From CAZNDN01 sp964571815 (GTDB lineage Bacteria; Fibrobacterota; Chitinivibrionia; Chitinivibrionales; WJKA01): a stretch of DNA of 28,471 bases. The notes beneath the pieces are model-generated. The model did not search any database. It saw only the letters and a list, made by a program, of their open reading frames with translations, and was not told where the DNA came from. The translations under genes and the position numbers were made by a program. The stretch is taken from NCBI GenBank assembly GCA_964571815.1, contig CAZNDN010000040.1, forward strand, positions 1 to 28,471. Direction: 5' to 3'. Below, in pieces: positions 8,100-15,712 of the stretch (the first letter of the stretch is position 1; every line of letters begins with the position of its first letter).

Positions 8100-8128
8100 T
8101 TGACAGCTACTCCCCAAAGAAGTATATT
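8100..8128 (+). promoter_or_regulatory. Consensus sigma70 promoter directed rightward
   Basis: TTGACA (8100-8105), a 17-base spacer and TATATT (8123-8128): an exact -35 and a five-of-six -10. It reads away from xre towards a 33-codon ORF and the response-regulator gene. A less complete leftward promoter (-10 TATACT on the minus strand, same A+T-rich core) may serve xre. Confidence 0.75.
8109..8123. promoter_or_regulatory. Operator-like palindrome, copy 1
   Basis: ACTCCCCAAAGAAGT, an imperfect palindrome occupying the spacer between the -35 and -10 elements. It matches copy 2 at 12 of 15 positions and starts exactly 21 bases (two helical turns) before it. Binding here would occlude RNA polymerase. 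Confidence 0.6.
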
Positions 8129-8129
8129 T

Positions 8130-8144
8130 ACTCCCAAGAGGAGT
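8130..8144. promoter_or_regulatory. Operator-like palindrome, copy 2
   Basis: ACTCCCAAGAGGAGT, a clean ACTCC/GGAGT inverted repeat with a 5-base centre, placed over the expected start of the rightward transcript. Together with copy 1 it gives the consensus ACTCCCnAnAGnAGT. Confidence 0.6.
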
Positions 8145-8172
8145 TGTGCGCCGTTCTATTTTATGTGACGAT

Positions 8173-8274
8173 ATGATTGCGGATCATGACGGGGAGACGG
8201 CCTTTTTCGGTTTGCTGTCCCGGCGAGCACGACAGATGATTACCGCAAACCGGTTTCCCGACCGGTACGAGTAG
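8173..8274 (+). CDS. Possible 33-residue peptide downstream of the regulated promoter
   Basis: A short plus-strand ORF of 33 codons plus stop, beginning MIADHDGETAFFGLLSRRAR. It lies about 40 bases after the predicted start of the rightward transcript. The middle could form an amphipathic basic helix. There is no clear ribosome-binding sequence and I recognise no family, so it may be chance. Between here and the response regulator (8275-8516) I see only noncoding sequence. Confidence 0.25.
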   Translation: MIADHDGETAFFGLLSRRARQMITANRFPDRYE

Positions 8275-8501
8275 TCATGATGTGTTTCTTTCAAGGGGCT
8301 GCCGGGCTCTTCCGGAAATCACATACTTCCCCCGCGCGATTCCGCGATTGTTCACGGTGACGTAATATAGTACAGGGTAAGGGCGGGGGAGTGTGCGTTA
8401 ACCCTCCGGCGGAGTGTCGTGAGGCAGCCGGGGAGGAGCAATAGTGTCTCGGGGGTGGATGTCGTTGTCCGAGCGGGGAGGGCGGTTGCAATCCCGGTAT
8501 G

Positions 8502-8509
8502 AAAGGAGG
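8502..8509 (+). promoter_or_regulatory. Ribosome-binding site fixing a GTG start
   Basis: AAAGGAGG, a near-perfect Shine-Dalgarno sequence seven bases before GTG 8517. It overlaps an in-frame ATG at 8499, which therefore cannot be the real start and would wrongly add six residues. Confidence 0.8.
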
Positions 8510-8516
8510 CGGGACG

Positions 8517-8888
8517 GTGCTGAAGGATATTGTTGTTGTTGACGAGGAGCCCCAGCAGGGGGCTGTCATGAAAGAGTTCCTCGAGTGTCACGGATACGAG
8601 AACATTCGGAGCTTTGACCATTTCGGCGAGATGATGGAGACCTTGACCGATCCGGGGCCGTTGCTTGCAATAGTGGACAATGAGATGGCCGGAATTGACG
8701 GTGCAGAAATGCTGAGTCGCCTGAGCCAACGCTTCGGACGGCCGGTGAGAGGGATTATCGTCACGGCGATCACGACCGTTCCGCGCGAGGTTGCCGCCGA
8801 GTATCCGGTCGTGGAGAAAGGTACCTCCGAATTCTACAGCCGGTTGCTGACACTGGTCGAGAAGTGGACGGCTTTGCCCGCGGATTAA
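8517..8888 (+). CDS. Stand-alone response-regulator receiver domain
   Basis: A 123-residue CheY-like protein with no output domain. The fold's landmarks are the acidic cluster DEE (residues 9-11), the phospho-acceptor D54 in AIVDNEM, the switch threonine T83 in IIVTAI, and K101 in VVEKG. Such single-domain receivers pass phosphate or act by protein contact on a separate effector. No histidine kinase lies in the window, so the partner is elsewhere. The GTG start at 8517 is chosen over ATG 8499 from the ribosome site. The gene may be transcribed from the promoter at 8100 (a long leader of nearly 400 bases) or a nearer one I could not define. It converges on hemW, 44 bases away. Confidence 0.85.
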   Translation: MLKDIVVVDEEPQQGAVMKEFLECHGYENIRSFDHFGEMMETLTDPGPLLAIVDNEMAGIDGAEMLSRLSQRFGRPVRGIIVTAITTVPREVAAEYPVVEKGTSEFYSRLLTLVEKWTALPAD

Positions 8889-8918
8889 GGCGCAATTCCC
8901 ACAGCGACAAGGCGCCTC

Positions 8919-8934
8919 GATCGAATTTTCGATC
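8919..8934. promoter_or_regulatory. Short palindrome between convergent genes
   Basis: GATCGAATTTTCGATC has a 7-bp stem with a 2-base loop (or 6 bp with 4). It lies in the 44-base gap between the response regulator and hemW and touches the hemW stop codon. No T run follows, so a role as a two-way transcription end is only possible, not shown. Confidence 0.3.
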
Positions 8935-10081
8935 ACGCAAGCTCGGTCGCCACGGCATCGGCCAGAGCCATTCCCCGGTCCGTCGGAACCCAGCAAGTGC
9001 CGTGACGAATGAGCAGATTCCTCTCCTGGAAAAGCCGCAAAGCAGCCCGTCGCTTTCCGCTACAGAAGCGCACACCCGTTTCCCGCTCGAAGTGTTTCTC
9101 GTCGATCCCATCCGAGGTACGCAGGCCCAGGAGGATGATCTCTCGTGCACTATCATCGGGACTCAAGATCTCGCGGTAGTCGGTCGCTTCCCCCGAAGTG
9201 CTCACACGCGCGAGGTACTCCTCCAAAGAGGAAACGTTGGCCCGGCGCTGAGGTGGCAGAAACGAGTGCGCCGCCGGGCCCAACCCCGCGTAGGGGACTC
9301 GTCGCCAGCAGTCCAGATTGTGACGGCACCGATGTCCCGGCCGTGCATAGTTGGATATTTCGTAGCGGTCGAATCCTCTCCCGGCGCATTCCTGTTTGAC
9401 AACCTCCGCCATCCCCAGAATGCCTTCTTCATCGGGAAGCCTCAGAAGCCGGCGGTGGCGACCAAAGCTGCTGTGTGAATGAAGAGTCAGTTCGTAGGCC
9501 GAGAGATGCGAAACCGCGGGGTGGCCCGCGAGTTCTTCGGCACATTGCCCGACAACCTCCAGGCTCTGACCCGGCAGGCCGTAGATCATATCGACGCTCA
9601 CCGATTGAAAGGCGCCGAGGGATGAATCATCCAGAACGCGCCGTGCGGTATCTGCTCCATGGCGACGCCCCATCAGGCGAAGCAGACGGTCGTTGAGACT
9701 CTGTATGCCGAGAGAAAGTCTGGTGACGCCCATCGATGCCCACAGGCGAGCTTTTGACGGTGTGAACGACTCCGGGTTGCATTCGATGGTCCATTCGATT
9801 GCCGGATCGCGCTTCAGCCGCGAAAAGAGCCGCTTCTCGAGGTGCATCCACTGCCGCTCGGACAGGCAGCTCGGCGTGCCGCCGCCGACATAGAGTGTTC
9901 CTATGGTGACGTCTTTCAGCCCTTCGCGATCCTCAACTACCTCCCACTCCTCCGCCAGGGCCTCGATGAAAGAGTCGCACAGTTCCGGCCGATACGTCGT
10001 GGAGTAAAAATCACAGTACCGGCATGTGCCGGTGCAAAACGGGACATGCACGTAGAGACCGATACGGTGAGGGCTTGCCAT
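8933..10081 (-). CDS. hemW: HemW-like radical SAM heme chaperone
   Basis: A 382-residue protein, matching HemW length (about 380). The radical-SAM cysteines are C16, C20 and C23 in CTGTCRYC, followed by YVGGGTPS, the SAM-binding GGGTPS motif. ECNPES and the GIQSLND/LGPAAHSF blocks are typical of the HemN/HemW branch, and the C-terminal HemN domain covers the last 100 or so residues. Family members once called coproporphyrinogen oxidase are in fact heme-binding chaperones when they lack HemN's extra N-terminal residues, as here. The frame stays open to 10792, but that extension is antisense to the rhomboid gene and not HemW-like, so ATG 10081 is taken. A TATTTT box seven bases upstream hints at a leaderless message. 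Confidence 0.93.
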   Translation of the reverse strand: MASPHRIGLYVHVPFCTGTCRYCDFYSTTYRPELCDSFIEALAEEWEVVEDREGLKDVTIGTLYVGGGTPSCLSERQWMHLEKRLFSRLKRDPAIEWTIECNPESFTPSKARLWASMGVTRLSLGIQSLNDRLLRLMGRRHGADTARRVLDDSSLGAFQSVSVDMIYGLPGQSLEVVGQCAEELAGHPAVSHLSAYELTLHSHSSFGRHRRLLRLPDEEGILGMAEVVKQECAGRGFDRYEISNYARPGHRCRHNLDCWRRVPYAGLGPAAHSFLPPQRRANVSSLEEYLARVSTSGEATDYREILSPDDSAREIILLGLRTSDGIDEKHFERETGVRFCSGKRRAALRLFQERNLLIRHGTCWVPTDRGMALADAVATELA

Positions 10082-10088
10082 GCCGGTA

Positions 10089-10094
10089 AAAATA
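10089..10094 (-). promoter_or_regulatory. Possible -10 box of hemW (leaderless start)
   Basis: TATTTT on the minus strand, ending seven bases before the hemW ATG, in the same 15-base context (10086-10100) found before typA. At the usual spacing transcription would start at or next to the A of the start codon, and no Shine-Dalgarno sequence is present. The -35 region (ATCACC) is poor. Confidence 0.35.
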
Positions 10095-10210
10095 CACCCG
10101 AAGACCCCATCGGTGATTGCAGGGATGCAGCGAAGTATTGTAGTTTGTTGGGTTCCGGCCGCGGGGGAGAATCCGCTCAAGGACGGCATACCAATGGAAT
10201 ACGTGACGTA

Positions 10211-10891
10211 ATGGTTCCTCTCAAGTGTGAAGACGTTCGCGTTCGAGGGCTTCCTCTTGCCGCCATGGCGCTCATCGCAGCCTGCATTGCCTTCTATGTG
10301 CGGTCGATGCAGAGGACCGAGGTGCTTGAAGGCTTCGTTCCCCTGAATTTCGCCCATGCGCTGTTTCATCCCTCGGAAGCGGGCGCGAGCGCCGTGGCAG
10401 CCCTGGCCGGCGCCATGTTTCTTCATGCCGGACCGCTGCACCTGCTTTCCAATATGTGGTATCTGTGGATTTTCGGAAGTGCCGTGGAGCAGCGAGTGGG
10501 GGCCGTCAAGTTTGTTACTTTCTATTTCGTGTGCGGCGTGCTCTCCATGCTTGTTCAGGCACTGAGCGATCCGCTTTCGGGGATACCGATAGTCGGCGCC
10601 AGCGGCGCCATCGCCGGCATCATGGGCTTTCATCTGGTGCTCGCGCCCTTGTCGCGCCTGCTCGTGTGGTTTCCCCCCATCTTTTTCTTTCCGGTACCGG
10701 CATTTATCTTCCTGGGACTGTGGCTTTTCCTGCAGTATGTGAATCTCCGCGGCGCCGTTCCAGGTGCACCCGGCGTTGCGTGGTGGGCCCATATCGGTGG
10801 ATACGTGTCCGGTTCACTTCTCGCTCTCTTCGTGCGGCCGTGGGGCGCGCGAGGAAAGCGCGCGAGCGGCCGCGGGAAACGCGGGAGCTGA
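10211..10891 (+). CDS. Rhomboid-family intramembrane serine protease
   Basis: A 226-residue polytopic inner-membrane protein. The conserved rhomboid features are all present: HAGPLHLLSNMWYLWIFG with the HxxxN pattern in TM2, the nucleophile motif GASGAIAGIMG (Ser of GASG), and the catalytic His in WAHIGGYVSG, followed by a basic tail (ARGKRASGRGKRGS). Rhomboids cleave transmembrane substrates within the bilayer; the substrate here is unknown. ATG 10211 is the first start that gives the family's N-terminus; upstream frame is antisense to hemW. It diverges from hemW (129 bases between starts) and is followed after 24 bases by the nitrilase gene, suggesting co-transcription. Confidence 0.9.
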   Translation: MVPLKCEDVRVRGLPLAAMALIAACIAFYVRSMQRTEVLEGFVPLNFAHALFHPSEAGASAVAALAGAMFLHAGPLHLLSNMWYLWIFGSAVEQRVGAVKFVTFYFVCGVLSMLVQALSDPLSGIPIVGASGAIAGIMGFHLVLAPLSRLLVWFPPIFFFPVPAFIFLGLWLFLQYVNLRGAVPGAPGVAWWAHIGGYVSGSLLALFVRPWGARGKRASGRGKRGS

Positions 10892-10915
10892 CTGCATGAA
10901 CGAGGAACCGTCGTT

Positions 10916-11728
10916 GTGGCGAAGATAGCCCTTGCTCAAACGAGTCCGGCCTGGGAGCAGGTCCGCGAAAACCTCGATTCAATCGCGCGGCTTACCCGCC
11001 AGGCCTCCGGCCTAAGGTGCGACATGATCGTATTCCCGGAGATGTGCACCACGGGTTTCACCATGAATCCGGATGCCGCGGCCGAAGTCGAAGGTGGTCA
11101 CGCGGAATCCGTGCTTGTTGAACTGGCCGACCGGTGCGATATCGCCGTCGTTGCCGGCACGGCACGTCGAAAGCCGGGCGCCGACAAACCGAATAACACA
11201 GCCGTGGTGTTCAACCCCGACGGCACTCCGGCCGGCATGTACGACAAAGTACATCTCTTTTCCCCGTCGGGAGAGGATCGCCGGTACCAGGCCGGGGAAA
11301 GCGTGCCGGTGTTCACGATCGGAGGACTGCGCTTCTCGGTCCTCATCTGCTACGACCTTCGTTTCCCTGAGCTGTTTCGAAGCGTTGCGCCGCGGATCGA
11401 TGCGGCGGTTGTGATTGCCAACTGGCCCGCGTCGAGGCAGGAGCACTGGCGCTGCCTTCTTCGGGCGCGGGCGATCGAAAACCAGTGCTACGCGGTCGGG
11501 GTGAACAGAGTCGGTTGCGACGGCAACGGGATTACGTACGCCGGCGGATCGGCGGTATACTCTCCCGACGGGGAGCGGGTGCTCGATGCGGGGGGTGGGG
11601 AAGGCCTCTCCACCGCAACACTCGGCCCCGAGGTCGTGGCCGGTTGGAGAAAAGCCTTCCCGGCGCTGCGGGATGCGAAGCTGTTCCGGGACGTGTGGGA
11701 GCACAGGGGGCCGGCAGAGGATGATTGA
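10916..11728 (+). CDS. Carbon-nitrogen hydrolase (omega-amidase/Nit2-like)
   Basis: A 270-residue cytoplasmic enzyme of the nitrilase superfamily. The catalytic triad is E42 (FPEM), K111 (YDKVHLF) and C145 (ICYDLRFPELF). The pattern, including GFTMNP after the glutamate, resembles the YafV/Nit2 omega-amidases that hydrolyse 2-oxoglutaramate or 2-oxosuccinamate; a metabolite-repair role is likely, but the exact substrate is inferred. The GTG start at 10916 has GAGGAA eight bases upstream. The stop overlaps the start of the GIY-YIG gene by eight bases, so the two are translationally coupled although their functions look unrelated. Confidence 0.9.
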   Translation: MAKIALAQTSPAWEQVRENLDSIARLTRQASGLRCDMIVFPEMCTTGFTMNPDAAAEVEGGHAESVLVELADRCDIAVVAGTARRKPGADKPNNTAVVFNPDGTPAGMYDKVHLFSPSGEDRRYQAGESVPVFTIGGLRFSVLICYDLRFPELFRSVAPRIDAAVVIANWPASRQEHWRCLLRARAIENQCYAVGVNRVGCDGNGITYAGGSAVYSPDGERVLDAGGGEGLSTATLGPEVVAGWRKAFPALRDAKLFRDVWEHRGPAEDD

Positions 11729-13130
11729 TGAGATAGTCGCTCACCTGAAAAACACCCCGAAAGGGGTACCGCCTGAGCGGATCGCACGCGATTTCCTGAA
11801 ATTCAAGAATCCCGATGGTCCTCCGGCAGCGCTTGCCGTGGCCGGTCTTCTGTCAAAAGATCCTCGATGCAGCCGCGGCGATGACGGGCTCTGGAGGTAC
11901 TCGGGCGTGGAGCCTGAGAAGAAACCAGCGCTGCTTGCCAACCTTCCGCTTGTTGCCGTGTACTGTCTCCGACGTGAGGACGGTTCCCGGAAGATAGCGC
12001 ACGTGTCGGCGTGGAAGGTATACCCGGCGCCTTCGCTCCTGCTTTCCCACTGGACCTGTGCGCGCGGGGAGGTGAGCCACGAAGAATCGGCGGTGCTGGT
12101 CGGTGAAGAGGATCGTTTTGCCGACGAGTCCGGATCGGGCCTCGGGGCGGTCGAATTTCCGAAAAACGCCGTTGCGGTTTTTGCCGCGTACGATCAGCAA
12201 TCGGCTTTCGTTGAACAATTCCCCGGCGGCGATGCTCTGGTGGATGATGAGGGGTTTGTGGTGGGACGTTTGATGCGTGCGGCGGGAGTGCGGAAACCGC
12301 ACCCGTTCTCCTTGGAGCGCGCGTGCGAACGAGTACTCGGCTTCGTTCCCCTGCTTGGTCGAGCGTCGCTGCACGGCAGAGCGTTGGCCGAACTCGTCGA
12401 TGGGCTTGTTGAGCTTCTGAGACGACAGGGTATCGGCACGGTCGAGCAACTGGAGCAGCGCGAAGAAGAGCTGACCGCCGCCTTTGACTTCTCCGGCAAG
12501 TCCTTCTCGTTTGCCGACATTTCTTCCCTGCCGCGCACCTCGGGTGTCTACGCATTCAAGGACAAGGAGGACCGGTTTCTGTACATCGGACAGTCCCGGA
12601 ACCTTCGGAGAAGGGTCGCCGGATATTTCCAGGACAGCGACGAGTCGCCGGAGAAAATCGGGCGAATCCGGGATGAGTCACACGAGCTGATAACCTATCC
12701 CTGCGGTTCCGATCTTGAAAGCGCACTGTACGAATACCGCCTTATCCGGAAGTACCGGCCGCTGCTGAATTCCCAGAGGGATATCGCCGAACGCAAGGGA
12801 ACCTATCGGGCTATTCCCGATTCAGTGATCATCCTTCCCCATGCAAAGCCGGAGATGGTAATGACCGTGTGGTACCGTCGGGGGCAGAAAGTCAAGCTGA
12901 AGAGTCTTCCCGCCGATTCCGGCGGGCATGGAGGTCTGCGGGAAGAGCTGGAGCGATTCTTCTTCTCGGGTCTTCTTCAGGCGACGCCGAGCGATTTCCC
13001 CGAACAGGAGATTGTTGACAGGTGGGTCCGTCGGCGGCATTCCTTCCCTGCCGTGAATGTCGCCGACTGCGGTTCCGCCGCCGAAGCGTTGCGCCAATTG
13101 CGCGGCAGGCTGACCGATACGGTATCGTGA
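11721..13130 (+). CDS. GIY-YIG (UvrC/Cho-type) nuclease with a degenerate exonuclease-like middle
   Basis: A 469-residue protein in three apparent parts. Residues 1-60 resemble a small winged-helix domain (MIDEIVAHLKNTPKGVPPER … DGLWRYSG). Residues about 73-235 look like a DnaQ/DEDDh exonuclease fold: a first strand LPLVAVYCLRR where DxE would be expected, a VAVFAAYDQQSAFVEQF strand-helix, and a final RASLHGRALAELVDGLVELL helix. The acidic catalytic residues are absent. A coiled stretch rich in E and Q follows (about 240-253). The GIY-YIG domain (about 267-352) is intact: GVY 275-277, YIG 288-290, R296, E333 and N350. Exonuclease-UvrC-like fusions are a known bacterial architecture, so this appears to be one with a dead exonuclease part. 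A DNA repair or structure-cutting role is inferred. Confidence 0.8.
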   Translation: MIDEIVAHLKNTPKGVPPERIARDFLKFKNPDGPPAALAVAGLLSKDPRCSRGDDGLWRYSGVEPEKKPALLANLPLVAVYCLRREDGSRKIAHVSAWKVYPAPSLLLSHWTCARGEVSHEESAVLVGEEDRFADESGSGLGAVEFPKNAVAVFAAYDQQSAFVEQFPGGDALVDDEGFVVGRLMRAAGVRKPHPFSLERACERVLGFVPLLGRASLHGRALAELVDGLVELLRRQGIGTVEQLEQREEELTAAFDFSGKSFSFADISSLPRTSGVYAFKDKEDRFLYIGQSRNLRRRVAGYFQDSDESPEKIGRIRDESHELITYPCGSDLESALYEYRLIRKYRPLLNSQRDIAERKGTYRAIPDSVIILPHAKPEMVMTVWYRRGQKVKLKSLPADSGGHGGLREELERFFFSGLLQATPSDFPEQEIVDRWVRRRHSFPAVNVADCGSAAEALRQLRGRLTDTVS

Positions 13131-13172
13131 TCGTGGCGCCCGCACATGAGGAGCAATCGCTTTCACGGTGCG

Positions 13173-14384
13173 TCAGGGCTGGCGGTCGCCGGCGTGTCGG
13201 GCCCGGCGATTTCTCCGCCGCACCCGCAGTGCCGCGGCAATTCGCCTGAATGCCGGAAGTGAGATCAGGTACGCGGCGATTCCGGCGACCACGGCAAGCA
13301 CCATGCTTCCGATAAACCATTCGAGACCGTACTGAAGCAGGCGTCCTTTGGATGTTCCATGCGAAATCAGGTCGGCCGGCAGTATGAGCTTGCCGACCGC
13401 GATGCCCGCGGCAATGATAATCGGCAGCAGCGGCGGAGAGGAAATGGAAACGCCTGCAAAAGCAATCGGGCGATTGAGCCGGAGTGGAAAGCTCAATGCC
13501 ATGAGCGAGGCAACCTGGAAGCCGTGAATGGGGAAGATGCCGAAGAACACTCCCGTTCCGAGGGAGGCTGCGGCACGTTGCGGAGTCGTATGGGCACGAA
13601 GCTCCCTTTTCATGAGGTTCAAAAGCTTTTCCCGTTTGCTCCGCCCGGGTGTGTTCACCGTCTTCCAGGGCATGAAGATGCGGATCAGGCTTGCTTTGGC
13701 GTTGACTCTGCCGATACGGAGGAAATCCCGTACCGGCCTGAAATGGGAGACGGACCGGGACGGCGGGTGGTAAACCAGGTGGACGGGAACCGACGTGACC
13801 TCAATGCCGCTCCAGGAAGCCCACACCAGGAGTTCGGTTTCGTACTCGAATCCGGTTGTTTGTCGCTGCAGTTGCAGAACGGCTTCAAGGGGGTATGCCC
13901 GCAAGCCGCATTGCGGGTCGTCGATTGTCCGGCCTGTGTGAAACCGGTACCAGAAGGCCCCGAATTTTCTTCCCGCGCGGGAGCGGAGCGGCTGAGCCCC
14001 ACTTCCGTGAATGGATCGGCTTCCGATCCACAGGGTAGCGGGCTCCTGGGAGATCTTTGCAAGCAGCACGGGGATGTCGTCCGTGAGGTGCTGCCCGTCG
14101 GCATCCACCGTTATCGCGTGGGTAGCTCCCAGCTCCCGTGCACGGGCGAGCCCGGAGCGCAGTGCCGCGCCCTTACCGAGTTTCCGTTCGTGGCGAACAA
14201 CGTCGATAGCGCGAACTTCCTTCAGGATCGCCGGCGTCTCGTCGGTGGAGCCGTCGTCGACAACCACCACCTTTTCCACGTACCCCTGTGCGCCCGAAAT
14301 CACCTCGGCCACGGTTGCGGCATTGTTGTGAGTTGGAATAACGACGGCGGGCGACGGGGCGGCAGCAGCTTCCATTTCCCTCAC
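13173..14384 (-). CDS. Glycosyltransferase family 2 fused to DUF2062
   Basis: A 403-residue two-part protein. The N-terminal GT2 domain (about 10-235), of the dolichol-phosphate-mannose-synthase type, has VVIPTHNN, DDGSTD (43-48) and DADGQH (94-99); these bind the nucleotide sugar and metal. The C-terminal DUF2062 region (about 255-395) has several membrane segments and the family block TTPQRAAASLGTGVFFGIFPIHG. Such fusions usually transfer a sugar to a polyprenyl or other lipid at the inner membrane. It starts with GTG 14384, overlapping the upstream stop as GTGA, so translation is coupled to the PaaK-like gene. The C-terminus is strongly basic (RRRNRRAR). Its 3' end converges on the GIY-YIG gene 42 bases away, with no clear terminator. 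Confidence 0.9.
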   Translation of the reverse strand: MREMEAAAAPSPAVVIPTHNNAATVAEVISGAQGYVEKVVVVDDGSTDETPAILKEVRAIDVVRHERKLGKGAALRSGLARARELGATHAITVDADGQHLTDDIPVLLAKISQEPATLWIGSRSIHGSGAQPLRSRAGRKFGAFWYRFHTGRTIDDPQCGLRAYPLEAVLQLQRQTTGFEYETELLVWASWSGIEVTSVPVHLVYHPPSRSVSHFRPVRDFLRIGRVNAKASLIRIFMPWKTVNTPGRSKREKLLNLMKRELRAHTTPQRAAASLGTGVFFGIFPIHGFQVASLMALSFPLRLNRPIAFAGVSISSPPLLPIIIAAGIAVGKLILPADLISHGTSKGRLLQYGLEWFIGSMVLAVVAGIAAYLISLPAFRRIAAALRVRRRNRRARHAGDRQP

Positions 14385-15712
14385 GCACTCGGGTCCGGAG
14401 TTGCGGGCGTTGCAGAACCGACGGAACCCGGGCTCTTGCGTAGATCTACCACTTTGACTTTCTTCCTGCCGGCGCCCCGAAGCGACTCAATCGTTTTGGC
14501 GTTGGAAACGAGGATAGGAATGGTCACCCGGGCGTTGGCGCGTACCCGCTCCGAAATCGAAGGGACCATATCGGGGGCGACCGCGGCGTGGACGGCCACG
14601 GAGTCGGACTGCGTTGAGTCGCTTTTGAGTTCGATCACGTAGTCCTCGATCTCATCGAATTCATCGAGTGCGTTGGTGATGGCCGGCGGATATACACTCG
14701 TACCTTCCCACTTGATCAACTGCGCTTTCCGTGCGAGTATCGGACCGATTCGGCAGGAGTTTCTACCGCATGCGCAGGTTTCGGAAATCTTGAAGGTGAT
14801 ATCGCCGGTGCGGTAGCGCAGAAGCGGCATGCCTTCGACTCCCAGGGGCGTTGCAACAAGCTCCCCGGGCGTGCCGTCGGCCACCGGTCTCCCCTGTTCA
14901 TCGACAATCTCGGTGTACACCAATTCAGGATGCGCGTGACCACCATGCCGCGCGGTACATTCACAATAGGCAACCTGAAGCTCCGTTTGTCCGTAGGTCG
15001 AGAAGACCTGCGCGCGGTACAGCTCTTCCAGACTGTTACCCAGTGCGTTCAGCGACATGTCGCGGCTTCGCAGGCTTTCGCCGATGCAGAAAATCCGGGT
15101 GATACCTGCCGTGCGCGTGTCGAACCCCTCGTCGTTGAGCTGGTGTGCCAGCTTGCGCAGGAACGAGGGGACGCCGACAATGACGGTCGGCGGAAGGAGT
15201 CGCAGATAGTGCATCTGCATCCGCGGCGGCAGCACGCCTATTCGGCAGGTATTGACGCCCAGTTCGCTCAGGCCGCGGTAGTAGGCCATACCCGCGATGA
15301 ACAGCCGGTCGAGACTCGTGAAGATATGGGCCGTATCGGAGCCGGCAACCCCGGCCCCGTGAAAACTGAGCGCTTCGTTGAAGGCAAGCCTGTCCAGATC
15401 CGAGGCAGTCAGCGAAACCATCAGCTCCCTGCCCGTCGAGCCGCTGGTAACCACCGTCTCGACAATATGTTCGAGGGAGACGGCACGGAAGTCCCGGGTG
15501 CGGCGGGCTACGGCTTGTTTGTCGGTACAGGGCAGTTTCGAGATATCTTCGGGAGCCTGAAGGTCGTCCGGTTCAACCTGCGAGAGCGTCTCGCGATAAT
15601 ACGGCGAGGCTTCCTTGACGTGTCTCACGTGATTGCGCACGGCCCGTATCCCTTTGGCCGTGATTTCATCGGCGGACAGAAACTCCCACGACAATTCAGG
15701 TCTAAAAACCAA
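14381..15712 (-). CDS. PaaK-like adenylate-forming enzyme
   Basis: A 443-residue member of the phenylacetate-CoA-ligase-like branch of the ANL superfamily. ATP-binding motifs are TSGSTG (89-94), STYGQTE (238-244) and RTGD (301-304). The C-terminal mobile region contains a lysine in QLIKWEG (K334). A cysteine cluster (CACGRNSC, about 313-320) precedes it. The enzyme would activate a carboxylic acid as acyl-AMP, then probably transfer it to CoA or another thiol or amine. The start is TTG 15712, fixed by AGGAGG eight bases upstream; it overlaps the TonB-receptor gene by 11 bases and the GT2 gene by 4. Co-translation with GT2-DUF2062 suggests acyl or aryl modification of a surface glycolipid (inferred). 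Confidence 0.85.
   Translation of the reverse strand: MVFRPELSWEFLSADEITAKGIRAVRNHVRHVKEASPYYRETLSQVEPDDLQAPEDISKLPCTDKQAVARRTRDFRAVSLEHIVETVVTSGSTGRELMVSLTASDLDRLAFNEALSFHGAGVAGSDTAHIFTSLDRLFIAGMAYYRGLSELGVNTCRIGVLPPRMQMHYLRLLPPTVIVGVPSFLRKLAHQLNDEGFDTRTAGITRIFCIGESLRSRDMSLNALGNSLEELYRAQVFSTYGQTELQVAYCECTARHGGHAHPELVYTEIVDEQGRPVADGTPGELVATPLGVEGMPLLRYRTGDITFKISETCACGRNSCRIGPILARKAQLIKWEGTSVYPPAITNALDEFDEIEDYVIELKSDSTQSDSVAVHAAVAPDMVPSISERVRANARVTIPILVSNAKTIESLRGAGRKKVKVVDLRKSPGSVGSATPATPDPSA

Noticed and set aside
8291..8569. Minus-strand frame before the response regulator
   Set aside because: Its product is Pro/Ser/His-rich and without a start signal; it overlaps a well-supported plus-strand gene.
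10082..10792. A 237-residue N-terminal extension of HemW
   Set aside because: It is antisense to the rhomboid gene, low in complexity and absent from HemW; ATG 10081 gives the normal length.
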